From contig NZ_JAFCKQ010000036.1 in assembly GCF_018130215.1 (NCBI RefSeq), positions 1 through 64,000 of the forward strand: DNA of 64,000 nucleotides, written 5' to 3'. Positions within the stretch are counted from its first letter, which is position 1. Every line of letters starts with the position of its first letter. A program made the position numbers and the translations under genes. The notes below the pieces were generated by a model that saw nothing but the letters and a program-made list of their open reading frames with translations, was not told the DNA's origin and searched no databases. Origin of the DNA: Bradyrhizobium jicamae (GTDB taxonomy: Bacteria > Pseudomonadota > Alphaproteobacteria > Rhizobiales > Xanthobacteraceae). Of the stretch, positions 33,992 through 42,403 are shown piece by piece.

Positions 33992-35755
33992 ATGGCGCGG
34001 CTGCTGTCGGTGAATGTCGGACTTCCTCGCGACATCGACTGGAAGGGTCGCACCGTCCGCACCGGGATATGGAAGACCCCGGTGCCCGGCCGCTGCCGGG
34101 TCGGCCGGTTGAATCTGGCCGGTGACGGCCAGGGCGACCTCGCCGGCCACGGCGGCGAGCAGCGCGCCGTCTTCGTCTACCAGATCGAATCCTACCGCCA
34201 CTGGCAGGATCAACTGAACCGGACCGACTTTGTCCACGGACAGTTCGGCGAGAACTTCACGATCGAAGGGTTGCCCGACGATGCCGTGTGCATCGGTGAC
34301 CGTTACCGGATCGGCAGCGCACTGTTCGAGGTCACCCAGCCGCGCGTGACCTGTTATCGCGTCGGCATCCGCGTGAACGAGCCGCGCATGCCGGCATTGC
34401 TGACGTCAAGCGGACGGCCCGGATTCTACTTTCGCGTGCTCAGGGAGGGCGACGTCGGCGCCGGCGACGACATCGTCAAGGAAGAAGAGGCGAGCGAGCG
34501 GATGACCGTTGCCGAGATCAACGCGCTGCTCTATTCGCCCGATCATCCACGCGATCGACTGGAGCGCGCGTTGCGGATCGAAGCGCTGTCCGCCGGATGG
34601 CGCCGGTCATTCGAGGCAATACTGCAAAGCCAGGTCACCGGCGCAGCCGGCGGCAATGCCGGCCTTGCGCCGGCGGCGGCGGCGCATCCGGTCGCGCCGG
34701 GATTCCGTCCACTCGCGATCACGGCGATCGACCGGGAGTCCGCGGACGTCGTCTCCCTGACGATGCGGGATCCGGACGGGCGGCCGCTGCCGGCGGCGCG
34801 GCCCGGCCAGTACGTCGTGCTTCGCCTTCGACCGCCCGCCGCTGCCTCGCCGCTGTTTCGCAGCTACTCGCTCTCCGGTCCCGTTTCGTCGGAGCAGCGT
34901 CGGATCAGTGTGAAGCTCGAGCTCGACGGAGCTGCGGGAGCCTACCTGCACCACCACGTCCAGGTCGGCGACATCATCGACGTCAGCTCGCCGCGCGGCA
35001 ACTTCTTCCTGCAATCCGGGGATCGGCCCGTCGTGCTGATGAGCGCCGGGATCGGAGCGACACCGGTCCTCGCGATGCTGCATGCGCTGGCCGAGGCTGG
35101 CGCGACGTCCCGCATCCTGTGGCTGCACGCGGCGCGCGACAGTCGGCATCATCCGTTTGCCGCCGAAGTGCGCCGTCTCATGCGCGGGCTCAGCCGCGGC
35201 CGCAGCCATGTGTGCTACAGCAGGCCAGGCATGAGCGACAGGATCGGTGAGGATTTCGACGCCAGCGGTCATCTGTCCCGATCGGTGTTCGACGAGGTGG
35301 GCATGCCGCGCGAAGCGGACGTCTATCTTTGCGGACCGACCCGCTTCATGGCTGACATGAAGCAAGCGCTTGCCGCCTACGGCGTGGCGCCGGAACGGGT
35401 TCACCTGGAACTCTTCAACGGCGGCGAGTCGCGGACGCCCGGCGTCGTCGGCGCCGTGATACGGGCGCCTCATCCCCTCGCCGAGGATGCCGGCGCCGGT
35501 CCCCTGGTATCGTTCGCGCGAAGTGGCGTCGCCGCGCACTGGGACGCGTCAGCCTATCAGAGCATTCTGGAACTCGCCGAGGCATGCGACGTGCCGGTCC
35601 GTTGGGCGTGCCGGAGCGGCGTTTGCCACAGCTGCGAAAGCGGCTTGATTTCAGGCGCAATCGCCTACGGACCGACGCCGCTCGACATGCCCGCCGACGG
35701 CAATCTTCTCATCTGCTGCTCACGGCCGGCCGGCGACGTCGTCATCGATCTGTGA
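33992..35755 (+). CDS. MOSC domain-flavin reductase-ferredoxin fusion protein
   Basis: 587-residue multidomain redox protein. An N-terminal MOSC domain (about 1-165) carries the conserved Cys in QPRVTCYRVGIRVNEPRMP, and a 3-alpha domain (MTVAEINALLYSPDHPRDRLERAL) follows. Next is a ferredoxin-reductase-like unit (about 235-470) with FAD motif FRSYSLSGP and NAD motif LMSAGIGATPVLAMLHAL, YLCGPTRFM. A C-terminal 2Fe-2S plant-type ferredoxin has Cys in ACRSGVCHSCESG and LLICCS. The design suggests electron transfer from NAD(P)H to a MOSC-bound Mo or sulfur acceptor, as in YcbX/YiiM-type N-hydroxy reduction. The substrate is unknown. Confidence 0.85.
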   Translation: MARLLSVNVGLPRDIDWKGRTVRTGIWKTPVPGRCRVGRLNLAGDGQGDLAGHGGEQRAVFVYQIESYRHWQDQLNRTDFVHGQFGENFTIEGLPDDAVCIGDRYRIGSALFEVTQPRVTCYRVGIRVNEPRMPALLTSSGRPGFYFRVLREGDVGAGDDIVKEEEASERMTVAEINALLYSPDHPRDRLERALRIEALSAGWRRSFEAILQSQVTGAAGGNAGLAPAAAAHPVAPGFRPLAITAIDRESADVVSLTMRDPDGRPLPAARPGQYVVLRLRPPAAASPLFRSYSLSGPVSSEQRRISVKLELDGAAGAYLHHHVQVGDIIDVSSPRGNFFLQSGDRPVVLMSAGIGATPVLAMLHALAEAGATSRILWLHAARDSRHHPFAAEVRRLMRGLSRGRSHVCYSRPGMSDRIGEDFDASGHLSRSVFDEVGMPREADVYLCGPTRFMADMKQALAAYGVAPERVHLELFNGGESRTPGVVGAVIRAPHPLAEDAGAGPLVSFARSGVAAHWDASAYQSILELAEACDVPVRWACRSGVCHSCESGLISGAIAYGPTPLDMPADGNLLICCSRPAGDVVIDL

Positions 35756-35826
35756 TCGCGAACATCAAGCCGATTGGAAAGAATCCGCTTCCCCCGAGAA
35801 TGCGATCTGTTTGGCGTGATCGCTGT

Positions 35827-36105
35827 TCACCACCAGTATGGCCACCGCCACCCCTCATAGAGTTGCCACGACGACACCAGGGGCGGTCCATATGGATCGA
35901 CCCGGTCGTCTTCAGGGCGATAACGATATCGTGGAACAATGTAATAATCCCACGGAGTTGGCGTTACGGAAGGCACCGCGATAACAACCCTCCTCGGTTC
36001 ATGGACGACCTGTGCCCTCCGCGCCCGGGCTTCAGCACCAGACGTCCCGAGGTTACACAGCACCAGGGCTGCTCCGAGAGCGCACGCGACGGTCATTTTC
36101 TTCAT
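35827..36105 (-). CDS. Small secreted hypothetical protein
   Basis: 92-residue protein starting MKKMTVACALGAALVLCNLG, a signal peptide, with an AAGGAGG ribosome binding site seven bases upstream. The mature part is rich in Tyr, Trp, Arg and Pro (TPTPWDYYIVPRYRYRPEDD and a C-terminal WRWPYWW). I recognise no enzyme family; similar short Tyr/Trp-rich secreted proteins occur in Bradyrhizobium. A longer in-frame start lacks the signal. Confidence 0.65.
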   Translation of the reverse strand: MKKMTVACALGAALVLCNLGTSGAEARARRAQVVHEPRRVVIAVPSVTPTPWDYYIVPRYRYRPEDDRVDPYGPPLVSSWQLYEGWRWPYWW

Positions 36106-36333
36106 GCATCGGCCTCCTTGCCCGAGAGTGCAAAAGGACTCAAAGCAAGGCAAGCTAATTCGCTCTCGGCTGGCCTGAATGACCGCTTGTGGCCTGCAGC
36201 CGACCAATGCACCCGACCCGAACTTGTCCGCTTTGAGGTGTAGACCGGACCCTGATGAGACCCGGCCAAGCTGTCGCGATCGACCCCGAGCGGACTTGGG
36301 TCACATGGGTCAGCACCGGGGGCGGACACGCCA
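36106..36333. repeat. Intergenic with repeat remnant
   Basis: The stretch at about 36165-36245 (AATGACCGCTTGTGGCC... CCGACCAATGCACCCGA ... GTCCGCTTTGAGGTGTAG) resembles a dispersed intergenic repeat I recall from Bradyrhizobium; a shorter related piece is at 39832-39880. No gene is seen. Confidence 0.35.
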
Positions 36334-36347
36334 TTGATCTAAGTCAA
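36334..36347. promoter_or_regulatory. FixK/FNR-like box
   Basis: TTGATCTAAGTCAA fits the FixK/FNR consensus TTGAT-N4-ATCAA with one mismatch (GTCAA). It is about 100 bp upstream of the small frame at 36442 and about 310 bp upstream of the DUF2254 gene, so the controlled gene is uncertain. It suggests low-oxygen control. Confidence 0.5.
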
Positions 36348-36441
36348 GCTCATCCATCCTGTCGTGATCACGATACGTTGAGTCCCGCCTCAGGCGGCGG
36401 CTCCCGTCATCTTTCGGCTCGTGAGCGTGAGGAAGAGGATC

Positions 36442-36627
36442 ATGGGTCGGCGGAAGCGCCGTGACAGTTGCAGGGATGCAGCCGGCGTTCTTTTCGGCCT
36501 TGCAGGCGTCACTCTCGATCCAGCGCCAGCTCAGGCATGCACTGCCAGTACGTTGATCGTCCGCGTCGCGACTGTCACGGCGCATCTCAGGCAATCGTCT
36601 AGAGCAAATTCCATATTGATGGGCTAG
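36442..36627 (+). CDS. Possible small secreted protein, 61 residues
   Basis: The frame starts MGRRKRRDSCRDAAGVLFGLAG after AGGAAGAGGATC, a strong ribosome binding site. A basic N-terminus, a short hydrophobic stretch and PAPAQAC resemble an export signal. I recognise no family and the C-terminus (VATVTAHLRQSSRANS) is unremarkable. It lies downstream of a FixK-like box and 28 bp before the DUF2254 gene on the same strand. Could be a leader or a chance frame. Confidence 0.4.
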   Translation: MGRRKRRDSCRDAAGVLFGLAGVTLDPAPAQACTASTLIVRVATVTAHLRQSSRANSILMG

Positions 36628-36655
36628 TGACTGAATTCTGTTACGAGCGGAACAT

Positions 36656-37954
36656 ATGGGCTGGAAGAACCTGTTTCATCTCAGGGATTATCTGAAATCG
36701 TCGCTATGGCTAATTCCGTTCATTGCCATCCCGATCGAGCTGGTGGCAACCCGAGTACTCCATCGACTCGATAGCTGGCTCGGTTGGACACTCCTGGACC
36801 TCGGCGTCTCGGGTGCCCAAGGGATGTTGAATGCGATAATAAGTGCGACACTGAGCTTTGTCGTTTTTACGTTTGGATCCCTGCTTGTTGCTCTTCAGAT
36901 CGCAAGCGGCCAGATGACGCCACGCATCATCGCCACGATATTGGTGCGCGACAATGTCGTCAGGTGCACCACCGGTCTTTTCATTTTTACATTGTTGTTT
37001 GCCATTAGCGCGCTCAACAGAATTCAAACGACCGCATTTCAGTTAGTGGAATTTCTTGCCGCCTGCCTTGGTTTGACCTGTTTCGCCGCATTCCTCTTTC
37101 TCATTGACTATGCTTCAAGACTCCTTCGGCCGATCAGCATCATCGGACGCGTGGGAGAAGCAGGCCTTGCGGTCATGCGGAACGTCTACCCTCATCCGAC
37201 CCGTGAGGCGAGTGAGGCGACCAGATTGGTTAAAGATCCCGGTTCGCCAGGTCGCATCGTTCAACACCTGGGTAAGTCTGAGATCATTCTGGCAGTCAAT
37301 CTCAAAGATCTCATCGTCCTGGCCGAAAAGTCGCACGGCATCATCGAACTGGCACCTCAGGTCGGCGATTTTGTCGGGACCAGCGAACCACTCTTCAGGT
37401 TGTACGATGGCGCCACATCACTCGACGAAGCGGAGTTGCGATCAACTCTCGCGTTCGGACCCGAACGGACGCTCGAGCAGGATCCGACTTTCGCATTTCG
37501 CATCGTGATTGATATTGCCCTCAAGGCGCTGTCGCCCGCCATCAATGATCCGACAACGGCAGTGATTGCAATCGACCAGCTTGCCCGGCTTCTTCGCAGC
37601 GCTGGAAATCGAAACTTGCGCACGGATGAACTATTCGGCCCGACAGGCGAATTGCGGGTCATTTGTAGAACACCGAACTGGGAGGACTTTGTTCACTTGG
37701 CATTGACGGAATTACGTCATTGCGGCGCACAGAACATGCAGATCGTGCGAAGATTGAGGGCGATGATCGAGAACCTGATCGACACATTGTCGAAACATCG
37801 TCGTCCGGCTCTGCACGAGCAGCTGACACTCCTAGATCGAGAAGTCGATAGATGGTTCATTTACGCGGAAGACCGCGCTCTCGCGCTCGTCGCTGACACT
37901 CAGGGGTTGGGAGGAGCCTCGGGAGAAAAGCACGCTAATTCTCGACCGGTTTAG
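36656..37954 (+). CDS. DUF2254 membrane protein
   Basis: 432-residue inner-membrane protein. Four hydrophobic spans lie in the first 170 residues (SLWLIPFIAIPIELVATRVL, MLNAIISATLSFVVFTFGSL, CTTGLFIFTLLFAISALNRI, LAACLGLTCFAAFLFLID), followed by a long soluble C-terminal part. The family landmarks LQIASGQMTPRIIATILVRD and DIALKALSPAINDPTTAV fit DUF2254. The molecular function of the family is unknown. The cyclase-TolB-TPR gene starts 93 bp downstream on the same strand. Confidence 0.85.
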   Translation: MGWKNLFHLRDYLKSSLWLIPFIAIPIELVATRVLHRLDSWLGWTLLDLGVSGAQGMLNAIISATLSFVVFTFGSLLVALQIASGQMTPRIIATILVRDNVVRCTTGLFIFTLLFAISALNRIQTTAFQLVEFLAACLGLTCFAAFLFLIDYASRLLRPISIIGRVGEAGLAVMRNVYPHPTREASEATRLVKDPGSPGRIVQHLGKSEIILAVNLKDLIVLAEKSHGIIELAPQVGDFVGTSEPLFRLYDGATSLDEAELRSTLAFGPERTLEQDPTFAFRIVIDIALKALSPAINDPTTAVIAIDQLARLLRSAGNRNLRTDELFGPTGELRVICRTPNWEDFVHLALTELRHCGAQNMQIVRRLRAMIENLIDTLSKHRRPALHEQLTLLDREVDRWFIYAEDRALALVADTQGLGGASGEKHANSRPV

Positions 37955-38047
37955 GTGTGCAATTCCCCGATTTGGAATTTTCCGGAGCTCCGCGAACTGT
38001 GCTATCTTGGCTCGGCTGCTGTTTCCGCCTTCAGAGTGAGGCACGGC

Positions 38048-39829
38048 ATGGACGAAGCCAGAAAGCTCGCCGCAATACTTGTGGCCGACGTCGTTGGTTT
38101 CAGTCGGCTCGCCGGAGCGGACGAGGACCGCACCCTGGCAAGGCTGCGCGCACTTCGAAGCGACCTGATCGATCCGACAATCGCGATTCACAAGGGACGC
38201 GTGGTGAAGCGGACGGGCGATGGAGCCATCGTCGAATTTCGAAGCGTGGTCGATGCCGTTCGTTGCGCCATCGAGGTCCAGAACTCGATGATCGAGCGTA
38301 ACACCGGCTTGCCGCAGGAGCGGCGGATCGAGTTTCGTATCGGCGTTCATCTCGGCGACGTGGTCGAGGAGAGCGATGGCGACCTCATGGGCGACGGCGT
38401 CAATATAGCGGCACGATTGGAAGGGATTGCCCAACCTGGAGCGATATGTCTTTCGGAGGACGCCTACCGGCAGGTGAAATCGCGGCTCGATGTTGCAATC
38501 AGCGATCTTGGTGAGACCAGGCTGAAGAACATCGCTGATCCGATACGCGTTTACTCGCTTCTGTTTGGGAGCGCGATTGCGAAGGCGACGACATTGGCCG
38601 GGCCCGCGAGCTCGACTGCCCTCAACTTGTCACTTCCCGACAAGCCGTCGATTGCGGTCCTTCCGTTCCAGAATATGAGCGGAGATCCTGAACAGGAATA
38701 TTTTGCTGACGGAATAGTCGAAGACATCATCACGGCGTTGTCGCGATTTCGCCAGCTCTTTGTGATCGCGCGCAATTCATCGTTCGTCTACAAGGGCCGA
38801 GCCGTCGACGTCAAGCAGGTAAGCCGGGATCTGGGAGTGCGCTATGTCCTCGAGGGGAGCGTGCGCAAGGCCGCGGACCGTATCCGCATAACTGCGCAGC
38901 TCATCGATACTTCAACGGGGGCGCATCTATGGGCGGAGCGTTTCGACGGTGGACTACAGGACATCTTCGATCTGCAGGATCAAGTTGCGGCACGCGTCGT
39001 TGGCGAAATAGCACCAAAGCTGGAGCAGGCCGAGATTGAGCGTGCAAAACGCAAACCGACCGAGAGTCTTGATGCGTACGACTATTTTTTGCGCGGAATG
39101 GCAAGCGTCAATCAATGGACCCGAGTTGCGAACGACGAGGCGCTACGCCTGTTTTACAAGGCAGTTGAGCTGGATCCGGAGTTTGGCTCAGCCTATGGGA
39201 TGGCCGCATGGTGTTATATCTGGAGGAAGCTCAATGGATGGGTGATCAATCGCGCGCAAGAAACTGCCGAAGGCGCCCGCCTTGCCAGGCGGGCTGTAGA
39301 GGTGGGTAAGGATGACCCCGTCGCGCTGTCCAGAGGAGGCCACGCACTGGCCTGGTTTGTCCGTGATCTTGATAGCGGTGCAGCTTTCATTGACAGGGCG
39401 CTGGCGTTAAATCCGAATTTGGCGGCAGCGTGGAACCTTAGCGGCTGGGTGAGGGCCTATCGAGGCGAGTTGGACTTGTCCATCGAGCACCATGCACGGG
39501 CAATGCGCCTGAGCCCGCTCGATCCCATCCTCTACAACATGCATGTTGGAACCGCGTTTGCGCATTTTCAGGCGGGTCGCTACGTGGACGCGACGGCATG
39601 GGCAAACAGCGCGTTGCACGAGCAGCCGAACTATCCGGCTGCCAATCGGATTCTGGCAGCCAGCAATGCACTAAGCGGGCACATGATTGAAGCGCAACAA
39701 GCGATGGCGCATTTGCGTGAGCTCGACCCCGCCTTACGTATCTCGAATCTGACCGAGGTGCTCCCTCTCCGCGCTGAAGATCTCGCCAAGCTTGCCGAAG
39801 GCTTGCGGAGGGCCGGGCTCCCCGAATAA
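38048..39829 (+). CDS. Class III adenylate/guanylate cyclase-like protein with TolB-like and TPR regions
   Basis: 593-residue protein starting MDEARKLAAILVADVVGFSRLAGADED; an in-frame start 31 codons upstream is not supported. Residues about 5-175 form a class III cyclase domain with the metal-binding Asp residues in VADVVGFSRL and the KRTGDGAIVEF loop. Residues about 200-340 form a TolB-like domain (SIAVLPFQNMSGDPEQEYFADGIVEDI ... GVRYVLEGSVRK), and the C-terminal third has TPR repeats (ALALNPNLAAAWNLSGWVRA, RAMRLSPLDPILYNM). Large families of such regulators occur in rhizobia; signal and partner are unknown. Confidence 0.85.
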   Translation: MDEARKLAAILVADVVGFSRLAGADEDRTLARLRALRSDLIDPTIAIHKGRVVKRTGDGAIVEFRSVVDAVRCAIEVQNSMIERNTGLPQERRIEFRIGVHLGDVVEESDGDLMGDGVNIAARLEGIAQPGAICLSEDAYRQVKSRLDVAISDLGETRLKNIADPIRVYSLLFGSAIAKATTLAGPASSTALNLSLPDKPSIAVLPFQNMSGDPEQEYFADGIVEDIITALSRFRQLFVIARNSSFVYKGRAVDVKQVSRDLGVRYVLEGSVRKAADRIRITAQLIDTSTGAHLWAERFDGGLQDIFDLQDQVAARVVGEIAPKLEQAEIERAKRKPTESLDAYDYFLRGMASVNQWTRVANDEALRLFYKAVELDPEFGSAYGMAAWCYIWRKLNGWVINRAQETAEGARLARRAVEVGKDDPVALSRGGHALAWFVRDLDSGAAFIDRALALNPNLAAAWNLSGWVRAYRGELDLSIEHHARAMRLSPLDPILYNMHVGTAFAHFQAGRYVDATAWANSALHEQPNYPAANRILAASNALSGHMIEAQQAMAHLRELDPALRISNLTEVLPLRAEDLAKLAEGLRRAGLPE

Positions 39830-39831
39830 GC

Positions 39832-39880
39832 AATCCGACCGCTTCTGGCCGAGAGCCAACACTAGTCTGCATGTCTGCTG
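39832..39880. repeat. Short intergenic repeat remnant
   Basis: CCGACCGCTTCTGGCCGAGAGCC followed by GTCTGCATGTCTGC resembles the repeat piece at 36165-36245 (ACCGCTTGTGGCCTGCAGCC ... TGTCCGC). It is a partial copy and carries no gene. Confidence 0.35.
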
Positions 39881-39979
39881 TGGACCAGCACGGGTTTCTT
39901 GGCAATGCCGCAAGTCCGGTAATGGCCCGTCGTGACCGTTCGCGCGGCACGGGCCGCGCCAAAAAAGGGAGGATGGTCA

Positions 39980-40498
39980 ATGAGTCTATTGCATCGACTT
40001 CTTCTTTTCGCTCTGCTTGGGTTGCCACTCGTGGTTCTCGACGCTGCGAATCTCATCCACGCACAGGTCGTCGCCATCGGCGCAAGCAACACCGCCGGTA
40101 CGGGATATACCAAGGGCGGCGTCATGACATCGGAGGCATATCCTGCTCAACTGGAGGAGCTCCTGCGCGCACGCGGGCTCAGTGTGACGGTCAAGAATGC
40201 CGGCGTGCCTGGCATCACGGCTGGCCAGATGCTGGGGAGCCTCGACTCCGTGGCTGATTCCGGCACCAAGGTTGCGATCATCGACCCGATGTGGAACGAA
40301 ATGCGCCTGGGCGGCAGTAAGCTCGATATGGAACGCAACATCGCGGAAATGTCACGCCGCCTGAAAGCCCGCGGCATCAAGGTGATCGTCTTTCAGACAT
40401 GGCCACCGTATTTTAACGGCAGTCATCCCAGTGCCAAGGCTCACGCCATCGTAGCAGCGAAATTGCTTCCGCAGGTTATGGCGGCTCTTCGACGCTAA
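39980..40498 (+). CDS. SGNH/GDSL-like hydrolase, secreted
   Basis: 172-residue protein. A signal peptide (MSLLHRLLLFALLGLPLVVLDA) follows a GGGAGG ribosome binding site. The SGNH blocks are: block I VVAIGASNTAGTGY with the nucleophilic Ser (Ala instead of Asp in the GDS motif), block II Gly in VKNAGVPGITAGQML, block III Asn as MWNEMRLGG, and block V His in GSHPSAKAHAIVA. It should be a periplasmic esterase or lipase-like hydrolase of unknown substrate. It is a single gene. Confidence 0.75.
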   Translation: MSLLHRLLLFALLGLPLVVLDAANLIHAQVVAIGASNTAGTGYTKGGVMTSEAYPAQLEELLRARGLSVTVKNAGVPGITAGQMLGSLDSVADSGTKVAIIDPMWNEMRLGGSKLDMERNIAEMSRRLKARGIKVIVFQTWPPYFNGSHPSAKAHAIVAAKLLPQVMAALRR

Positions 40499-40739
40499 CC
40501 GGCGCCGAACAAGTGCCCGACTAGCCCGTCGAGCGCGAGTTATCGCCGGCATCATCGCGGCTTCGTGCAATCCTCCTTGCTCCACCGCAAGAGTCCGGAA
40601 CTGGCTCATAGCCGAGCTTGGAGGCCGGCGCTCTCACGTCTGCTCCGGCGAGCAAAGCGGGCATGACGATCGATCGGCACGACACGCGCCGGGTACGGCC
40701 GGCCGGCACCTGATCAGCAAGGCAATCCGAGCGCGCCCA

Positions 40740-41168
40740 TCACCCCTTCTTCCGTTTCGCGGTGGTGTCAGCCGGCGCGGCCGCCTTCTTTGCCGGTTTC
40801 TTCGCCTTGGCCTGGTTGAACGCGATCGCGGCGCGGATCAGGGTTTTCAGCGCAGGGGCGTTGATCTTGTCGTCTTCGAAGAAATCGATCGCGCGCCGTG
40901 CGTTGCCTCCCAGCCCGTCGTTGAAGAGCTTGTCGGGATCCGGCAGGCTCGCCCCGTACATGAAGGTCAGCTTCACCTTGCCCTTGTGGGCATTGGCGAC
41001 GGCGATGATGACGCCGTCGCGATACCACACCGGGCTGCCCATCCACTTCCATTCCTCCGTGATCCCGGGATCGGCAGCGAGGATGGTCTTGCGCAGGCTG
41101 GCGAAGGTCTTGCCGCGCCAGTCCGGGATACCGGCGATCATCTGGTCGATGCGTTCCGAAGGTGTCAT
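40740..41168 (-). CDS. DUF1801 (YdhG-like) protein
   Basis: 142-residue protein starting MTPSERIDQMIAGIPDWRGKTFASLRKTIL, the pattern of the DUF1801 family (DWRGKTFASLRKTILAADPGITEEWKW, then SPVWYRDGVIIAVANAHKGKVKLTF). The C-terminus is a Lys/Ala tail (KAKKPAKKAAAPADTTAKRKKG) typical of this group. The role is not established. GAGGCAGTA precedes the ATG. A small membrane protein gene lies about 35 bp upstream on the same strand. Confidence 0.75.
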   Translation of the reverse strand: MTPSERIDQMIAGIPDWRGKTFASLRKTILAADPGITEEWKWMGSPVWYRDGVIIAVANAHKGKVKLTFMYGASLPDPDKLFNDGLGGNARRAIDFFEDDKINAPALKTLIRAAIAFNQAKAKKPAKKAAAPADTTAKRKKG

Positions 41169-41202
41169 TACTGCCTCGCGTCCTTGTGTCAGGTGCATGC
41201 AA

Positions 41203-41430
41203 TCACATTTGCGATGCCGGGGTCGAGCCCTGGGGTATCCGCCGCGGCGCCAGATATGGCAACGCGAACAGATAAAGGCCGGTGAGCAGGAGCAGGATCA
41301 GCGGGAACAGCGCCAGCAAACCGATCCACAGCGCCTGTTGCTGCGCGAACATCGCGACGAGGTTGATCATGACGGCCACGGTAAAGGCGATTGATACCCA
41401 GCGGTGGAACTGACGGATCCAGCTATTCAA
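41203..41430 (-). CDS. Small two-span membrane protein with TTG start
   Basis: 75-residue protein with two hydrophobic spans (VSIAFTVAVMINLVAMFA and LWIGLLALFPLILLLLTGLYLF). It starts at a TTG (LNSWIRQFHRW) that is preceded by AGGAGG at six bases, a near-perfect ribosome binding site, which decides this unusual start. The function is unknown. It is the probable first gene of a pair with the DUF1801 gene. Confidence 0.7.
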   Translation of the reverse strand: MNSWIRQFHRWVSIAFTVAVMINLVAMFAQQQALWIGLLALFPLILLLLTGLYLFALPYLAPRRIPQGSTPASQM

Positions 41431-41468
41431 TGAGACCTCCTGTTGGAGCGTGGGAAGAGACAGATTTC

Positions 41469-41578
41469 CGTCATTGCGAGGAACTCGGCACCAGATCGCG
41501 AAGCAATCTTGCGCTGAAGCAATCCATGTATCAGCATTTTGCCGCGCGATGGATTGCTTGGCTTCGCTCGCAATGACG
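41469..41578. repeat. REP-like palindromic element
   Basis: CGTCATTGCGAG at 41469-41480 is the exact reverse complement of CTCGCAATGACG at 41567-41578. An inner pair AAGCAATCCAT (41517-41527) and ATGGATTGCTT (41549-41559) is nested inside. It has the layout of the palindromic intergenic repeats I know from Bradyrhizobium. It lies between the small membrane protein gene and the SRPBCC gene. Confidence 0.75.
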
Positions 41579-41601
41579 GGGTTGGGGCGTTGCAGACGGC
41601 C

Positions 41602-42033
41602 TTACTCCGGCCGCGCCAGGATCTGATCGAGCTTCTCCAGGAACTGCTTCCATCCGGCGTGGGCGCCGCCATAGGCCTGCTTGTGGTGCGGCTGGAAGCC
41701 CGACTGCTCGACGCGCAGATGCGTGCCGGTCGCCGTCGGCGTCAGCGTGAAGGTCACGACGCTCTCGATATTGAAGGCTGGGTCGGGGTTGGCAAAATTC
41801 CAGGTGTAGGACAGCGTCTTGTTCGGCTCGACGGCCAGCACCTTGCAATCCAGCACGCCGCCCCAATCGCCACGCAGGTTGAAACTGTGCCCGACCACGG
41901 GCTTGAAGTCGTTCTTCATCAGCCACTCCTCGATCAGATGCGGTTGGGTGAGCGCGCGCCAGAGCTTTTCCGGCGGGTGGGCAATGTCGCGCTCGACGAC
42001 GACGGAACGCGTTTCAGTGACTGGCATGCTCAT
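41602..42033 (-). CDS. SRPBCC/AHSA1-family protein
   Basis: 143-residue protein starting MSMPVTETRSVVVERDIAHPPEKLWRALTQPHLIEEWL, the classic AHSA1/START-like opening. Family features continue with FNLRGDWGGVLDCKVLAVEPNKTLSYTW and the C-terminal GWKQFLEKLDQIL. The helix-grip fold holds a hydrophobic ligand. Its ATG overlaps the TGA of the ArsR gene, so the two are translationally coupled. ArsR-SRPBCC pairs are common in alphaproteobacteria; the ligand is unknown. Confidence 0.85.
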   Translation of the reverse strand: MSMPVTETRSVVVERDIAHPPEKLWRALTQPHLIEEWLMKNDFKPVVGHSFNLRGDWGGVLDCKVLAVEPNKTLSYTWNFANPDPAFNIESVVTFTLTPTATGTHLRVEQSGFQPHHKQAYGGAHAGWKQFLEKLDQILARPE

Positions 42034-42353
42034 TGGTCCATTCGTTTGAGGAGGTCTTCGAGGTGGTCGAACCGGTTCTGCCAGAAGCCCGCCATCTGGC
42101 TGGTCCAGTCGATAAGAGGTGCCAGCGCGCCGAGCTGGGCGCTGTAATGGGTCTGGCGACCCTGATGGCGATCGCGCACCAGCCCGGCCTGCTTCAGCAC
42201 GCCGAGATGCTTCGAGACCGCCGGTTGTGAAATACCCGCGCGGGACGTCAGTGCTCCAACCGTCTGCTCCCCTTCCCGGCACAGCCGTTCGAAGATGGCC
42301 CGCCGGGTCGGATCGGCCAGCGTCCGGAAGAGCATATCGTGGGTATCGGTCAT
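42030..42353 (-). CDS. ArsR-family transcriptional regulator
   Basis: About 107-residue winged helix-turn-helix protein starting MTDTHDMLFRTLADPTRRAIFERL; an upstream in-frame ATG would add 12 residues but lies inside the operator sequence. The HTH is TSRAGISQPAVSKHLGVLKQAGLV, typical of the SdpR/ArsR subgroup without metal-binding Cys. It overlaps the SRPBCC gene by four bases. It very likely represses its own operon through the sites at 42362-42403. Confidence 0.87.
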   Translation of the reverse strand: MTDTHDMLFRTLADPTRRAIFERLCREGEQTVGALTSRAGISQPAVSKHLGVLKQAGLVRDRHQGRQTHYSAQLGALAPLIDWTSQMAGFWQNRFDHLEDLLKRMDQ

Positions 42354-42361
42354 TGGGATGC

Positions 42362-42403
42362 ATAACCCGTTGGCTATGGATATATCCATAACCGCACGGC
42401 TAT
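42362..42403. promoter_or_regulatory. Twin ArsR-type operator sites
   Basis: ATAACC-CGTT-GGCTAT (42362-42377) and ATAACC-GCAC-GGCTAT (42388-42403) are two copies of one 16-bp imperfect palindrome 26 bp apart. The pair frames a central TATGGATATATCCATA palindrome (42375-42390). They lie just upstream of the ArsR start, where repression would block its promoter. Confidence 0.7.
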
